From: Rathayibacter sp. VKM Ac-2856
GTDB lineage: Bacteria > Actinomycetota > Actinomycetes > Actinomycetales > Microbacteriaceae
Assembly: GCF_013205055.1 (NCBI RefSeq)
Contig: NZ_JABMLF010000001.1
Span: forward strand, 1,364,001 to 1,428,000
Direction: 5' to 3'
Length of the DNA stretch: 64,000 nt
In this document: piece after piece, positions 52,141 through 61,235 of the stretch
Layout of the letters: each line of letters starts with the position of its first letter
How positions within the stretch are numbered: position 1 is the stretch's first letter
Translations under genes and position numbers: made by a program
Notes under the pieces: model-generated
Database searches by the model: none
Seen by the model: only the letters and a program-made list of their open reading frames with translations
What the model was told of the DNA's origin: nothing

Positions 52141-52530
52141 CCCACGATCCTCCCGCGGGCTCGCCCCCTCACTCGAACGCGGCGCGTATTCGCCAGTCGC
52201 CTGCGAGACGGCGTGACATGGTCTTCCGCCTCTGTCGCCGCGCGCGGCAGGTGCGCAGCTCGCCTCCCATGGGCGTGCCCGCACGAGAGCGCACCCCGCC
52301 CAGGACGAATGCCACTCGGACCCGAGAACCGTCGCCGACTCCGAGCGCTCCTGCGCGAAGCTCTCTCGCGCCTCGAGTCTCGGCGCAAGGGCGCGCTTCG
52401 AGCCGCAGGCGGAATTCGCGTGCCAGCGAATTCCGTGAGGCGAACGCAGGACGCTCTGCGGAACCCGGCCACGTCACGAGGCCGACCGCGGCGCGCCGCC
52501 TCGCGGCGCGCAAACGGAACGCTGCGCGCC
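52141..52530. other. Non-coding gap upstream of the YhcG gene
   Basis: 390 bases between the YhcG and DUF4916 genes, both on the minus strand. Several short frames exist, all Arg/Ala-rich with no recognisable sequence, and none has a good ribosome-binding site. It includes the hairpin at 52491-52511. Possibly decayed sequence or a long regulatory leader; nothing firm can be said. Confidence 0.5.
52491..52511 (-). terminator. Stem-loop after the DUF4916 gene
   Basis: GCGCGCCGC and GCGGCGCGC form a perfect 9-bp stem with a CTC loop, 20 bases past the stop of the Nudix-like gene on the minus strand. Confidence 0.65.
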
Positions 52531-53070
52531 CTACCGGAGCTTCCCCACCGAAGCGAGTGCAGCGCGCAGCAGGGCGCCGCGCCCGCCCTCCATCTCGGCG
52601 GAGACGGCGTCGGAGCAGGCCTCGTCCGGCGTCATCCAGGTGAGCTCGAGAGCGTCCTGGCGGGGGTCGCAGGTGCCGGTGACGGGGACGACGTAGGCGA
52701 GCGAGACGGCGTGCTGCCGCTCGTCCGTGAAGGGGCCCATCCCGGGCATGGGGAAGTACTCGGCGACGTGGAACGGCAGCGGGCTGGCCGGCAGCAGCGG
52801 GAACGCCATCGGACCGAGGTCCTTCTCGAGGTGGCGGAAGAGCGCGTCGCGGAGGGTCTCGCCGTACATGACGCGGCCGGAGACGATCGTGCGAGTGATC
52901 TGACCCGAGGCGGTCGCCCGAAGCAGCACCCCGACCTCGGTCACCTGGCCGAGACCGTCGACGCGGACGGGCACCGCCTCGACGTACAGCAGCGGGAGCC
53001 GACGGCGGATCTCGGCGAGTTCATCGTCGGACAGCCACCCGGAATTGGGATCAGGGGTACGCACGCTCAT
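52531..53070 (-). CDS. Nudix-like protein (DUF4916 family)
   Basis: 179 residues. WLSDDELAEIRRRLPLLYVE, VEAVPVRVDGLGQVTEVGVL, RTIVSGRVMYGETLRDALFR and RQHAVSLAYVVPVTGTCDPR are the hallmarks of an actinobacterial family with a Nudix fold but an altered Nudix box, so hydrolase activity is uncertain. An AT-rich TAAGAA lies seven bases before the ATG at 53070 (TAAGAATGGCCCT), suggesting a leaderless or very short leader. Confidence 0.8.
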   Translation of the reverse strand: MSVRTPDPNSGWLSDDELAEIRRRLPLLYVEAVPVRVDGLGQVTEVGVLLRATASGQITRTIVSGRVMYGETLRDALFRHLEKDLGPMAFPLLPASPLPFHVAEYFPMPGMGPFTDERQHAVSLAYVVPVTGTCDPRQDALELTWMTPDEACSDAVSAEMEGGRGALLRAALASVGKLR

Positions 53071-53144
53071 AGGGCCATTCTTACCCGACGTTCATGTCCG
53101 TCCGGTGTCGGCTCGCATGCGGCGGGCTCGGCGATGATGGTCGG

Positions 53145-53792
53145 ATGGGAATCGACGCGAACGCGGTGCTGTGGTCCTCCTCCGCGAAGGACCGGGTCGG
53201 ACGCCCCCTGCTGGTGCTCCTGCACGGCTACGGATCGCACGAGGGCGACCTGTTCTCGCTCGGCGCCTACCTGCCCCTGGAGCCGGTGCTGGCGTCGCTC
53301 CGCGCCCCGCTCGCCCTGGACGGCGGCGCGAACGCGTGGTGGCCGCTGCGGGTGCCGCTGGACCCGGATCAGCCGCGGGTGGACCCGGCGGCCGTCGAGG
53401 CGGCGGCGCAGGGGGTCCTCGACTGGCTCGACGCGCTGAATCACCCGGGGCCCGTGGGGCTGCTCGGCTTCTCGCAGGGCGCGGCGCTGGCCGTGCAGCT
53501 GCTGCGGCGGGCGCCCGGGCGGTTCGCGTTCGCAGTGGCGCTCTCGGGCTTCGTGGTGCCGCTCGCGGAGGGCGACACCGCCGACGAGGTGCTCGCCGCC
53601 GAGCGGCCGCCGGTGTTCTGGGGGCGCGGGACGCTCGACGCCGTGATCCCGGCCGAGCTGGTCGCCGACGCCGGGGAGTGGTTCCCGGCGCACACGGCGC
53701 TCGACGCGCGGGTCTACGAGGGCGTCGCGCACGGCGTGAGCCAGGCGGAGCTCGCCGACATCGGGACCTTCGTGCGGCTCGGCTTCGCCTGA
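53145..53792 (+). CDS. Carboxylesterase/phospholipase-type alpha/beta-hydrolase
   Basis: 215 residues. LLVLLHGYGSHEGDLFSLG gives the oxyanion-hole HGYG, LGFSQGAALAVQLLRRAP the nucleophile elbow GFSQGA, FWGRGTLDAVIPAELVADAG the catalytic Asp and YEGVAHGVSQAELADIG the His. This is the pattern of the small cytoplasmic carboxylesterases (phospholipase/carboxylesterase family). ATG 53145 was chosen over the longer frame from 53094, which adds an unrelated leader. Confidence 0.88.
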   Translation: MGIDANAVLWSSSAKDRVGRPLLVLLHGYGSHEGDLFSLGAYLPLEPVLASLRAPLALDGGANAWWPLRVPLDPDQPRVDPAAVEAAAQGVLDWLDALNHPGPVGLLGFSQGAALAVQLLRRAPGRFAFAVALSGFVVPLAEGDTADEVLAAERPPVFWGRGTLDAVIPAELVADAGEWFPAHTALDARVYEGVAHGVSQAELADIGTFVRLGFA

Positions 53793-53897
53793 TCGGACCC
53801 GTCGCCGGGGGCCCGTGCGGCCCGCGAGCCGGCCGTCAAGGGCTCGCCACCGGAGCCGGGGCACGGCAATGTCGGTGGCGGCAGGGAGGATGAACGC

Positions 53898-56800
53898 ATG
53901 CCGAACGTCCTCGATCGCTTCAGCCCCGCCACGCGGGCCTGGTTCGAGGGCGCCTTCCCGGCGCCGACGGCCGCCCAGGAGGGTGCGTGGTCGGCGATCT
54001 CGAGCGGGGCGCACGCGCTCGTCGTCGCCCCCACCGGCTCGGGCAAGACGCTGTCGGCCTTCCTCTGGGCGATCGACCGGCTCGTGCAGGGCCCGCCGCC
54101 GGAGGACCCGCAGCACCGCACGCGCGTGCTCTACGTCTCGCCGCTCAAGGCGCTCGGCGTCGACGTGGAGCGCAACCTCCGCTCGCCGCTCGTCGGCGTC
54201 ACCCAGACGGCGCTCCGGCTGAGCGCCGAGGGCGTCGGCAGCGCGCCGTCGACGGTCACGGTCGGCGTGCGCTCGGGCGACACCCCCGCGGCCGAGCGGC
54301 GGGTGCTGCAGAAGACGCCGCCGGACATCCTGATCACCACCCCCGAGTCGCTCTACCTGATGCTCACCTCCGCCGCGCGCGAGTCGCTGCGCGGCGTCGA
54401 GACGGTCATCGTCGACGAGGTGCACGCCGTCGCCTCCACCAAGCGCGGGGCCCACCTCGCGGTGTCGCTCGAGCGGCTCGACGCGCTGCTGCCGAAGCCG
54501 GTGCAGCGCATCGGCCTGTCGGCGACGGTGCGGCCGCGCGAGGAGGTCGCGCGGTTCCTGGCCGGCCGCTCCCCCGTCACGATCGTCGCCCCCGTCTCCG
54601 AGAAGCAGTGGGACCTCAGCGTCGTCGTCCCCGTCGAGGACATGTCCGAGCTCGGCTCCACGGCCTCGCAGGACGGCTCGACGATGGGCGCCACCGGCCC
54701 GCAGAGCGGCTCGATCTGGCCGCACGTGGAGGAGTCGATCGTCGACCGGGTGCTCGCGCACACCTCCTCGATCGTCTTCGCGAACTCGCGGCGCCTCGCC
54801 GAGCGGCTGACCGCGCGACTCAACGAGATCTACGCGGAGCGGCGCGAGGCCGAGTCCGAGCGCGCCCGCGAGGCCGGCGAGCCGGTCGCGGTCGGCGCGC
54901 TGCTCGAGGGGGCGGTCGGCGCCTCCGCCCGGCGGACCCCCGCGGCGAACATGGGCGCCGCCGGAGCGACCAGCGGCACCGGTCAGGCCGCCCCGGAGGA
55001 CGAGCCGCTGCTCGCGCGCGCGCACCACGGCTCGGTCAGCAAGGAGCAGCGCGCGATCATCGAGGACGACCTCAAGTCGGGTCGCCTGCGCTGCGTCGTC
55101 GCGACCTCGAGCCTCGAGCTCGGCATCGACATGGGCGCGGTCGACCTCGTCGTGCAGGTCGAGACGCCCCCCTCGGTCGCGAGCGCGCTCCAGCGCGTCG
55201 GCCGTGCCGGCCACCAGGTGGGCGAGGTGTCGCGCGGCTCGTTCTACCCCAAGCACCGCGCCGACCTCCTGCACTCCGCCGTCACGACGGAGCGGATGCG
55301 CTCCGGTCTGATCGAGGCGATCACCGTGCCCGCCAACCCGCTCGACATCCTCGCGCAGCAGACCGTCGCCGCCACGGCGCTCGAGTCGCTCGACGTGGAC
55401 GAGTGGTTCGACACCGTCCGGCGCAGCGCTCCCTTCGTCGCGCTCCCGCGCTCCGCCTACGAGGCGACGCTCGACCTGCTCTCGGGGCGCTACCCCTCCG
55501 ACCAGTTCGCGGAGCTGCGGCCCCGCCTGGTCTGGGACCGGGACGAGAACACACTGACCGGCCGCCCGGGAGCGCAGCGTCTCGCGGTGACCAGCGGCGG
55601 GACGATCCCGGACCGCGGGCTCTTCGGCGTCTTCATGGTCGGCGAGCCCGGCTCCACCGGCAACCGGGTCGGCGAGCTGGACGAGGAGATGGTGTACGAG
55701 TCGCGCGTCGGCGACGTCTTCGCGCTCGGCGCCACCAGCTGGCGGATCCAGGAGATCACCTACGACCGCGTGATCGTGACGCCCGCCTTCGGCGAGCCGG
55801 GCCGGCTGCCGTTCTGGAAGGGCGACTCGCAGGGCCGCCCGGCCGAGCTCGGCGAGGCGATCGGCGCCTTCACCCGCGAGATCGGCGGCGCCGTCGTCGA
55901 GACCGCGCGCGAGCGCTGCACCGCCGCGGGGCTGGACGAGTACGCGACGAACAACCTGCTCTCCTTCCTCGACGAGCAGCGGCTGGCCACCGGCCGCATC
56001 CCGGACGACCGCACGCTCGTGCTCGAGCGCTTCCGCGACGAGCTGGGCGACTGGCGGCTGGTGCTGCACTCCCCCTACGGGATGCAGGTGCACTCGCCCT
56101 GGGCCCTCGCCATCGGCGCGCGCGTCCGCGAGCGGCACGGGGTCGACGGAGCGGCGATGGCCGGCGACGACGGCATCGTCGTGCGGATCCCCGACACCGA
56201 GTCGGAGCCGCCCGGCGCCGAGCTCTTCCTCTTCGAGCGCGAGGAGCTCGAGCAGCTGGTGACCAGCGAGGTGGGCGGCTCGGCCCTCTTCGCCGCCCGG
56301 TTCCGCGAGTGCGCGGCGCGGGCGCTCCTGCTCCCCCGCTACAACCCCGGCAAGCGCTCCCCGCTCTGGCAGCAGCGCCAGCGCGCCGCCCAGCTGCTCG
56401 ACGTCGCCCGCACCTACCCGACGTTCCCGATCATCCTCGAGACCGTGCGCGAGTGCCTCCAGGACGTCTACGACCTGCCCGCGCTGCTGCGCCTGGCCGC
56501 GCGGCTCGAGGGCCGCGAGCTGCAGATCCTCGAGGTCGAGACGCCCACGGCGAGCCCGTTCGCCCGCTCGATGCTCTTCGGCTACGTGGCCGCGTTCATG
56601 TACGAGGGCGACAGCCCGCTCGCCGAGCGCCGCGCCGCCGCGCTCTCGGTCGACGCGACGCTCCTCGGCGAGCTGCTGGGGCGCGCCGAGCTGCGCGAGC
56701 TGCTCGACCCGCTCGTGCTCGCCCAGATCGAGCGCGAGCTGCAGCGGGTCGAGCCGGAGCGGCGACTGCGCGGTCTCGAGGGCGCGGCCGACCTGCTCCG

Positions 56801-58580
56801 CCTGCTCGGCCCGCTCACCCTCGACGAGCTGGGCGAGCGGCTCGTCGACGAGGCGATCGCCTCGGCCGACGTCGCGAAGGCCGAGCCGATCGCGCGGGAC
56901 ACGCTCGAGGCGGTCGTCGCCGAGCTGGTCCGGGTCAAGCGCGTCCTGCCCGTCGGCCTCGGCGGGGAGCAGCGCTACGCCGCGATGGAGGACGCCTCGC
57001 GCCTGCGCGACGCCCTCGGCGTGCCGCTGCCGATCGGCGTCCCCGTCGCCTTCATCGACCCCGTGCGCGACCCGCTCGGCGACCTGGTCGCGCGCTACGC
57101 GCGCACCCACGGCCCGTTCACGGCGGTCGCCGTCGCCGCGCGGCTCGGCCTCGGTGTGGCGGTCGTCAACGACACCCTCCGCCGGCTCTCCGGCGAGCGG
57201 CGCGTCTCCGAGGGCGAGTTCCGCCCGAACGGCACCGGCTCGGAGTGGTGCGACACCGAGGTGCTGCGCCGCCTGCGCAGCCGCTCGCTCGCCGCGCTCC
57301 GCAAGGAGGTCGAGCCGGTCGACGCCGCCGCCTACGGCCGCTTCCTCCCCGCCTGGCAGCACCTCGGCGGCTCCCTGCGCGGCATCGACGGCGTCGCCTC
57401 CGTGATCGACCAGCTCGCCGGGGCGCCCATCCCCGCCTCGGCCTGGGAGTCGCTCATCCTGCCCGCCCGGGTGCGCGACTACTCGCCCGCCATGCTCGAC
57501 GAGCTGACCGCGACCGGCGAGGTGCTCTGGGCCGGTGCGGGCACGCTGCCCGGCAACGACGGCTGGGTCAGCCTGCACCTCGCCGACACCGCCGGCCTCA
57601 CGCTGCCCGTCCCGGCGCCCGAGGCGGTTCCGCTCGGCGAGCTGCAGCAGGAGATCGTCGGCGTGCTCGGCTCGGGCGGCGGCTACTTCTTCCGCCAGCT
57701 CTCCGACGCGGTCGGCTCCACCGACGACAAGACGCTCGTCGAGGCGCTGTGGGAGCTGGTCTGGGCCGGCCTGCTGACGAACGACACCCTGGCGCCGCTG
57801 CGCACCCTCGTCGGCTCCACCGGCGGCGCGCACCGGCAGCCGCGCGCTCCCGCACGCGCGCGGGCACCGCGCGGCCGGATGACCGCCCGGCCCACGATGG
57901 CCACCCGCGTCGGACCGCCGACGGCGGGCGGGCGCTGGTCGATCGTGCCGCTGGCCGAGTCGGACCCGACGATCCGCGGGCACGCCCTCGGCGAGACGCT
58001 GCTCGAGCGCTACGGCATCGTCACCCGCGGCTCCGTGCAGGCGGAGGGCGTGCTCGGCGGCTTCGCGCTCGCCTACAAGGTGCTCAGCGGCTTCGAGCAG
58101 CAGGGCCGCGCCCGCCGCGGCTACTTCATCGAGAAGCTCGGCGCCGCGCAGTTCGGCACCGCGGGCAGCGTCGACCGCCTCCGCACCTTCGCCCCGCAGG
58201 ACGAGGCCCAGCAGCGCGCCCGGCCCGTCCACGCGCTCGCGGCGACCGACCCGGCGAACCCCTTCGGAGCGGCGCTGCCGTGGCCGCAGGGCGAGGGCCA
58301 CCGTCCCGGCCGCAAGGCGGGCGCCCTGGTCGCCGTCGTCGACGGCGAGCTGGCGGTCTACCTCGAGCGCGGCGGCAAGACCGCCCTCACCTTCAGCACC
58401 GACGAGACCGTCCTCGCGGATGCGGCCGGAGCGCTCGCGCAGCTGGTCCGCTCCCGCGGAGTGGAGAAGCTCACTGTCGAGAAGATCGACGGCGTCTTCG
58501 CCCTGGGCACGCCCCTCGGTGACGCCCTGACCGCCGCCGGGTTCGTCGCGAACCCGCGCGGCCTGAGGCTGCGCGCGTGA
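53898..58580 (+). CDS. lhr: Lhr-family ATP-dependent helicase
   Basis: 1,560 residues, full-length Lhr. Helicase core: PTGSGKTLSAFLWAIDRLV (I), TRVLYVSPLKALG (Ia), DEVHAVASTKRGAHLAVSLE (II), IGLSATVRPREEVARFL (III), HHGSVSKEQRAIIEDDLKSG (IV) and LQRVGRAGHQVGEVSRGSFY (VI). The winged-helix and Lhr-core modules follow, and then a long C-terminal domain to residue 1,560. In mycobacteria Lhr is a 3'-to-5' DNA helicase induced by DNA damage. GGGAGG precedes the ATG. nei follows 27 bases later and is probably cotranscribed. Confidence 0.95.
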   Translation: MPNVLDRFSPATRAWFEGAFPAPTAAQEGAWSAISSGAHALVVAPTGSGKTLSAFLWAIDRLVQGPPPEDPQHRTRVLYVSPLKALGVDVERNLRSPLVGVTQTALRLSAEGVGSAPSTVTVGVRSGDTPAAERRVLQKTPPDILITTPESLYLMLTSAARESLRGVETVIVDEVHAVASTKRGAHLAVSLERLDALLPKPVQRIGLSATVRPREEVARFLAGRSPVTIVAPVSEKQWDLSVVVPVEDMSELGSTASQDGSTMGATGPQSGSIWPHVEESIVDRVLAHTSSIVFANSRRLAERLTARLNEIYAERREAESERAREAGEPVAVGALLEGAVGASARRTPAANMGAAGATSGTGQAAPEDEPLLARAHHGSVSKEQRAIIEDDLKSGRLRCVVATSSLELGIDMGAVDLVVQVETPPSVASALQRVGRAGHQVGEVSRGSFYPKHRADLLHSAVTTERMRSGLIEAITVPANPLDILAQQTVAATALESLDVDEWFDTVRRSAPFVALPRSAYEATLDLLSGRYPSDQFAELRPRLVWDRDENTLTGRPGAQRLAVTSGGTIPDRGLFGVFMVGEPGSTGNRVGELDEEMVYESRVGDVFALGATSWRIQEITYDRVIVTPAFGEPGRLPFWKGDSQGRPAELGEAIGAFTREIGGAVVETARERCTAAGLDEYATNNLLSFLDEQRLATGRIPDDRTLVLERFRDELGDWRLVLHSPYGMQVHSPWALAIGARVRERHGVDGAAMAGDDGIVVRIPDTESEPPGAELFLFEREELEQLVTSEVGGSALFAARFRECAARALLLPRYNPGKRSPLWQQRQRAAQLLDVARTYPTFPIILETVRECLQDVYDLPALLRLAARLEGRELQILEVETPTASPFARSMLFGYVAAFMYEGDSPLAERRAAALSVDATLLGELLGRAELRELLDPLVLAQIERELQRVEPERRLRGLEGAADLLRLLGPLTLDELGERLVDEAIASADVAKAEPIARDTLEAVVAELVRVKRVLPVGLGGEQRYAAMEDASRLRDALGVPLPIGVPVAFIDPVRDPLGDLVARYARTHGPFTAVAVAARLGLGVAVVNDTLRRLSGERRVSEGEFRPNGTGSEWCDTEVLRRLRSRSLAALRKEVEPVDAAAYGRFLPAWQHLGGSLRGIDGVASVIDQLAGAPIPASAWESLILPARVRDYSPAMLDELTATGEVLWAGAGTLPGNDGWVSLHLADTAGLTLPVPAPEAVPLGELQQEIVGVLGSGGGYFFRQLSDAVGSTDDKTLVEALWELVWAGLLTNDTLAPLRTLVGSTGGAHRQPRAPARARAPRGRMTARPTMATRVGPPTAGGRWSIVPLAESDPTIRGHALGETLLERYGIVTRGSVQAEGVLGGFALAYKVLSGFEQQGRARRGYFIEKLGAAQFGTAGSVDRLRTFAPQDEAQQRARPVHALAATDPANPFGAALPWPQGEGHRPGRKAGALVAVVDGELAVYLERGGKTALTFSTDETVLADAAGALAQLVRSRGVEKLTVEKIDGVFALGTPLGDALTAAGFVANPRGLRLRA

Positions 58581-58607
58581 GCGCCGGCCGCCACGAGAGG
58601 GGCGCCC

Positions 58608-59396
58608 GTGCCCGAGGGTGACACCGTCTACCGCTCCGCCCACAACCTCGCCGACGCCCTCGACGGCCAGGTGCTGACCCGCTGCGACGTCCGCGTGCCG
58701 AAGTTCGCGACGGTCGACCTCACCGGCGAGACCATCGACTCCGTCGTCCCGCGCGGCAAGCACCTGCTGATGCGGATCGGCGACGCCGTGATCCACTCGC
58801 ACCTCAAGATGGAGGGCAGCTGGCACCTCTACTCGCTGACCGGCGACCGACCCAAGTGGCACCGGCCCGCGTTCCAGGCCCGCATCGTCCTCGAGACGGC
58901 GGAGTGGCAGGCCGTCGGCTTCGAGCTCGGGCTGCTCGAGATCGTGCCGCGCATCGCGGAGGAGGACGTCGTCGGCTACCTCGGCCCCGATCTGCTCGGC
59001 GCGGACTGGGACGCCGACGAGGCGCTGCGCCGGCTGAGCGCCGACCCCGAGCGGCCCATCGGCCTGGCGCTCCTGGATCAGCGGATCATGGCCGGGCTCG
59101 GCAACGTCTACCGGGCCGAGCTCTGCTTCCTCCGCGGCGTGCTGCCCACCCGCCCGGTCGGCGAGAGCGGCGATCTCCCGAGGACGATCGCCCTCGCCAA
59201 GAAGCTGATCACCGTGAACCGCGAGCGGATCGAGCGCACGACGACCGGCAATCTCCGGCCCGGCCAGCAGCTCTGGGTGTACGGCCGCGACCGCAAGCCG
59301 TGCCGCCGCTGCGGGACGGCGATCCGCCGCGGCGAGCTCGGGGACGACGAGCTGCAGCTGCGCGTCACCTACTGGTGCCCGCGCTGCCAGACCTGA
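58608..59396 (+). CDS. nei: Endonuclease VIII-like DNA glycosylase (Nei/Fpg family)
   Basis: 262 residues. Base-excision enzyme that removes oxidised bases. The mature N-terminus PEGDTVYRSAHNLADAL provides the catalytic Pro2 and Glu3; LMRIGDAVIHSHLKMEGSWH has the conserved lysine region, QRIMAGLGNVYRAELCF the H2TH core, and CRRCGTAIRRGE with CPRCQT the zinc finger. GTG start at 58608. The lhr-nei pairing is known in actinobacteria and suggests linked repair roles. Confidence 0.93.
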   Translation: MPEGDTVYRSAHNLADALDGQVLTRCDVRVPKFATVDLTGETIDSVVPRGKHLLMRIGDAVIHSHLKMEGSWHLYSLTGDRPKWHRPAFQARIVLETAEWQAVGFELGLLEIVPRIAEEDVVGYLGPDLLGADWDADEALRRLSADPERPIGLALLDQRIMAGLGNVYRAELCFLRGVLPTRPVGESGDLPRTIALAKKLITVNRERIERTTTGNLRPGQQLWVYGRDRKPCRRCGTAIRRGELGDDELQLRVTYWCPRCQT

Positions 59397-59421
59397 CGCC
59401 GCGGGAGCGCCGAGCGGGCGG

Positions 59422-59937
59422 CTACTCCTCGACGGCTGCCGAGCGGTGCCCGGGGACGTGCTTGACGTGCAGTGCGACGTCGCTGAGGCGCTCGATCCGG
59501 TCGACGTGGCGCGCAGCGTTCGCGTCCTCGGCGACGATCCAGCTGCCGACGAGCAGATACGGGTCGCGGCCGCCGGCGGTGAGCGGCCCGGTCACCGTGA
59601 AGGAGCCGATCGTCGGCGTGGAGAAGGTCACCCGCACCGGATCCCCGTGCGAGAGGCCCTCGACGGAGCGGTCCCCGTCGGCGCCCGGCTCGGGCTCGGG
59701 GGCGAGCGCGATGCTCTGGATCTCGGTCCCCGTGTTCAGGAAGACGTCGGCGACGACGAGCTCGCCACCGACCGCCTGCCGGACGACGCCCTCGATCCCG
59801 TACAGGCCGTAGCGGGCCGAGCGGACGAGCACGCGCACCGTGTCGCCGATGGAGACCTCGGCGAGGGCCCCGCGGATCGACGCGACGTCCCGCCGGGCGG
59901 GAGCTGCGGACAGGGCCTCGAGGATCGCACTGGACAT
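59422..59937 (-). CDS. Conserved-looking protein of unknown function
   Basis: 171 residues, no membrane segment, beta-rich: IGDTVRVLVRSARYGLYGIE and EGVVRQAVGGELVVADVFLN, then VRVTFSTPTIGSFTVTGPL and LLVGSWIVAEDANAARHVDR. The two halves could be related small barrels. TAGCCT lies six bases before the ATG on the minus strand, pointing to a leaderless message. No family recognised. Confidence 0.65.
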   Translation of the reverse strand: MSSAILEALSAAPARRDVASIRGALAEVSIGDTVRVLVRSARYGLYGIEGVVRQAVGGELVVADVFLNTGTEIQSIALAPEPEPGADGDRSVEGLSHGDPVRVTFSTPTIGSFTVTGPLTAGGRDPYLLVGSWIVAEDANAARHVDRIERLSDVALHVKHVPGHRSAAVEE

Positions 59938-60102
59938 CCCGCCAGGCTAGCCGGTCGCCGACCGGCCGTGCGGACGTGACGGCACGCACCGGAGACGGAG
60001 GGGATCCTGCGTTCGAATCCGGCAGCAGACACCCGACGTCGACCGCCATCGGGCGCGACGAGGAGGAGCGAGGCTATCGTCGGGCCCGATCGAGGGGGCA
60101 CC

Positions 60103-60852
60103 GTGCACATCATGTTCGTCGACGAGAGCGGAACGCCACCCTCACCCTCACGAGCTGTAGAGGATCCGGTGTTCGTCCTCGGCGGGATCATCATCCCTGA
60201 GGACGTCTGGGCATCGATCCGCTCGGACCTCGAACGATCGAAGTCGACGTTCGGCGTCTCCGGAGAGATCAAGTGGCGGTACTTCGCACCGTCGCGAGCC
60301 GGCTCGAAGCGCACCTCGCTCACGCAGCTGACCGGTGCCGAGCGGAACGCGCTGCGCGAAGAGCTTCTGGGCGCGATCGTCGCGCACACGTCCGTGCAGC
60401 TCATCGCGGCGATCGTCGACACTGTCGCGGCGTACGGCTCCGGGGGCGCCTCCACCTCCGACGATCTCTACCACGACGCCTTCAGGACCCTGAGTGAGTG
60501 CTTCCAGGACTTCCTGAGGGACCTCGAACGGAGCCGGGGACAGCGAGTCAACGGGATGATCGTCTGCGACAACCGCAACAACGACCAGGACGACCGCCTC
60601 AAGGACTTCCACCAGGCCCTGCTGGACGACGACCGTCGGGAGCCCTCCCGCCAAAATCTCATCGAGGGGCTCTTCATCGCGGCGTCCCATCAGAGTCCTG
60701 GGACTCAGCTCGCCGATCTGGTCGCGGGAGCGGTGTTCCGAGCGGAGGCGAGGTCCGATCGCCGTTTCGTCGACATCCTCGAGCCCTCGTTCCGACGGTC
60801 GCCGGCCGGCTGCGTGGACGGCTACGGGATCGTGAGGATTCCCGGACGATGA
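60103..60852 (+). CDS. DUF3800-family protein
   Basis: 249 residues. The N-terminal HIMFVDESGTPPS and the later GMIVCDNRNNDQDDRLKDF with QLADLVAGAVFRAE match DUF3800, whose conserved aspartates and glutamate suggest an RNase H-like nuclease fold. Members are scattered in mobile and defence regions. Starts GTG at 60103 after GAGGGGGCACC. Lies 214 bases from the tRNA-Ser gene, a frequent integration site. Confidence 0.82.
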   Translation: MHIMFVDESGTPPSPSRAVEDPVFVLGGIIIPEDVWASIRSDLERSKSTFGVSGEIKWRYFAPSRAGSKRTSLTQLTGAERNALREELLGAIVAHTSVQLIAAIVDTVAAYGSGGASTSDDLYHDAFRTLSECFQDFLRDLERSRGQRVNGMIVCDNRNNDQDDRLKDFHQALLDDDRREPSRQNLIEGLFIAASHQSPGTQLADLVAGAVFRAEARSDRRFVDILEPSFRRSPAGCVDGYGIVRIPGR

Positions 60853-61066
60853 GGCAACGCTCGGCCGGACAAGAAGACGCCGTGTCGAGCTCTCACTCGA
60901 ACCTGCAAGCAACGGCGCAGTCACGGCGTAGGGCGATGGTAGCCGAAGACGACACAGCGCACCCGGTGCGGCGCAGACGGCGCCGTCGGACGACGGTCCG
61001 ATCGAGAAGATCGGTAGGACCGGCAACGTGGCGCAGGCCCGTGAGAACCAGGGCCTTCGAGGAGTG

Positions 61067-61157
61067 CGGAGACGGTGGGATTTGAACCCACGGAACCCAA
61101 TAAAGGGTTCTCCACCTTAGCAGGGTGGTGCACTCGACCGGACTATGCGACGTCTCC
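61067..61157 (-). tRNA. tRNA-Ser (anticodon GCU)
   Basis: 91-base serine tRNA read on the minus strand. Acceptor stem GGAGACG / CGTCTCC with discriminator G, an anticodon loop CTGCTAA giving GCU (reads AGC/AGU), a long variable arm AGAACCC...GGGTTC as in class II tRNAs, and the T-arm GTGGGTTCAAATCCCAC. The CCA is not encoded. Confidence 0.93.
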
Positions 61158-61235
61158 TGAGCGCCCGCCGGGCGAACGCACGACGACCATCATAACCGCA
61201 CGCGGGAGCCGGGCGTGACACCCGGCGCGGCGGCG

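Noticed and set aside
52169-52513. 114-codon minus-strand frame in the gap upstream of the YhcG gene
   Set aside because: Arg/Ala-rich composition without any motif or ribosome-binding site, and it spans a terminator-like hairpin.
53067-58862. A 1,931-codon open frame on the minus strand opposite lhr
   Set aside because: It mirrors the high third-position GC of lhr, is Arg/Glu/Val/Leu-biased and has no recognisable domain. Similar shadows oppose rpoC and rpoB.
60003-60024. tRNA T-arm-like GTTCGAATCC upstream of the DUF3800 gene
   Set aside because: The flanking bases do not pair as a T-stem, no acceptor or anticodon arm is present, and it does not match the nearby tRNA-Ser end.
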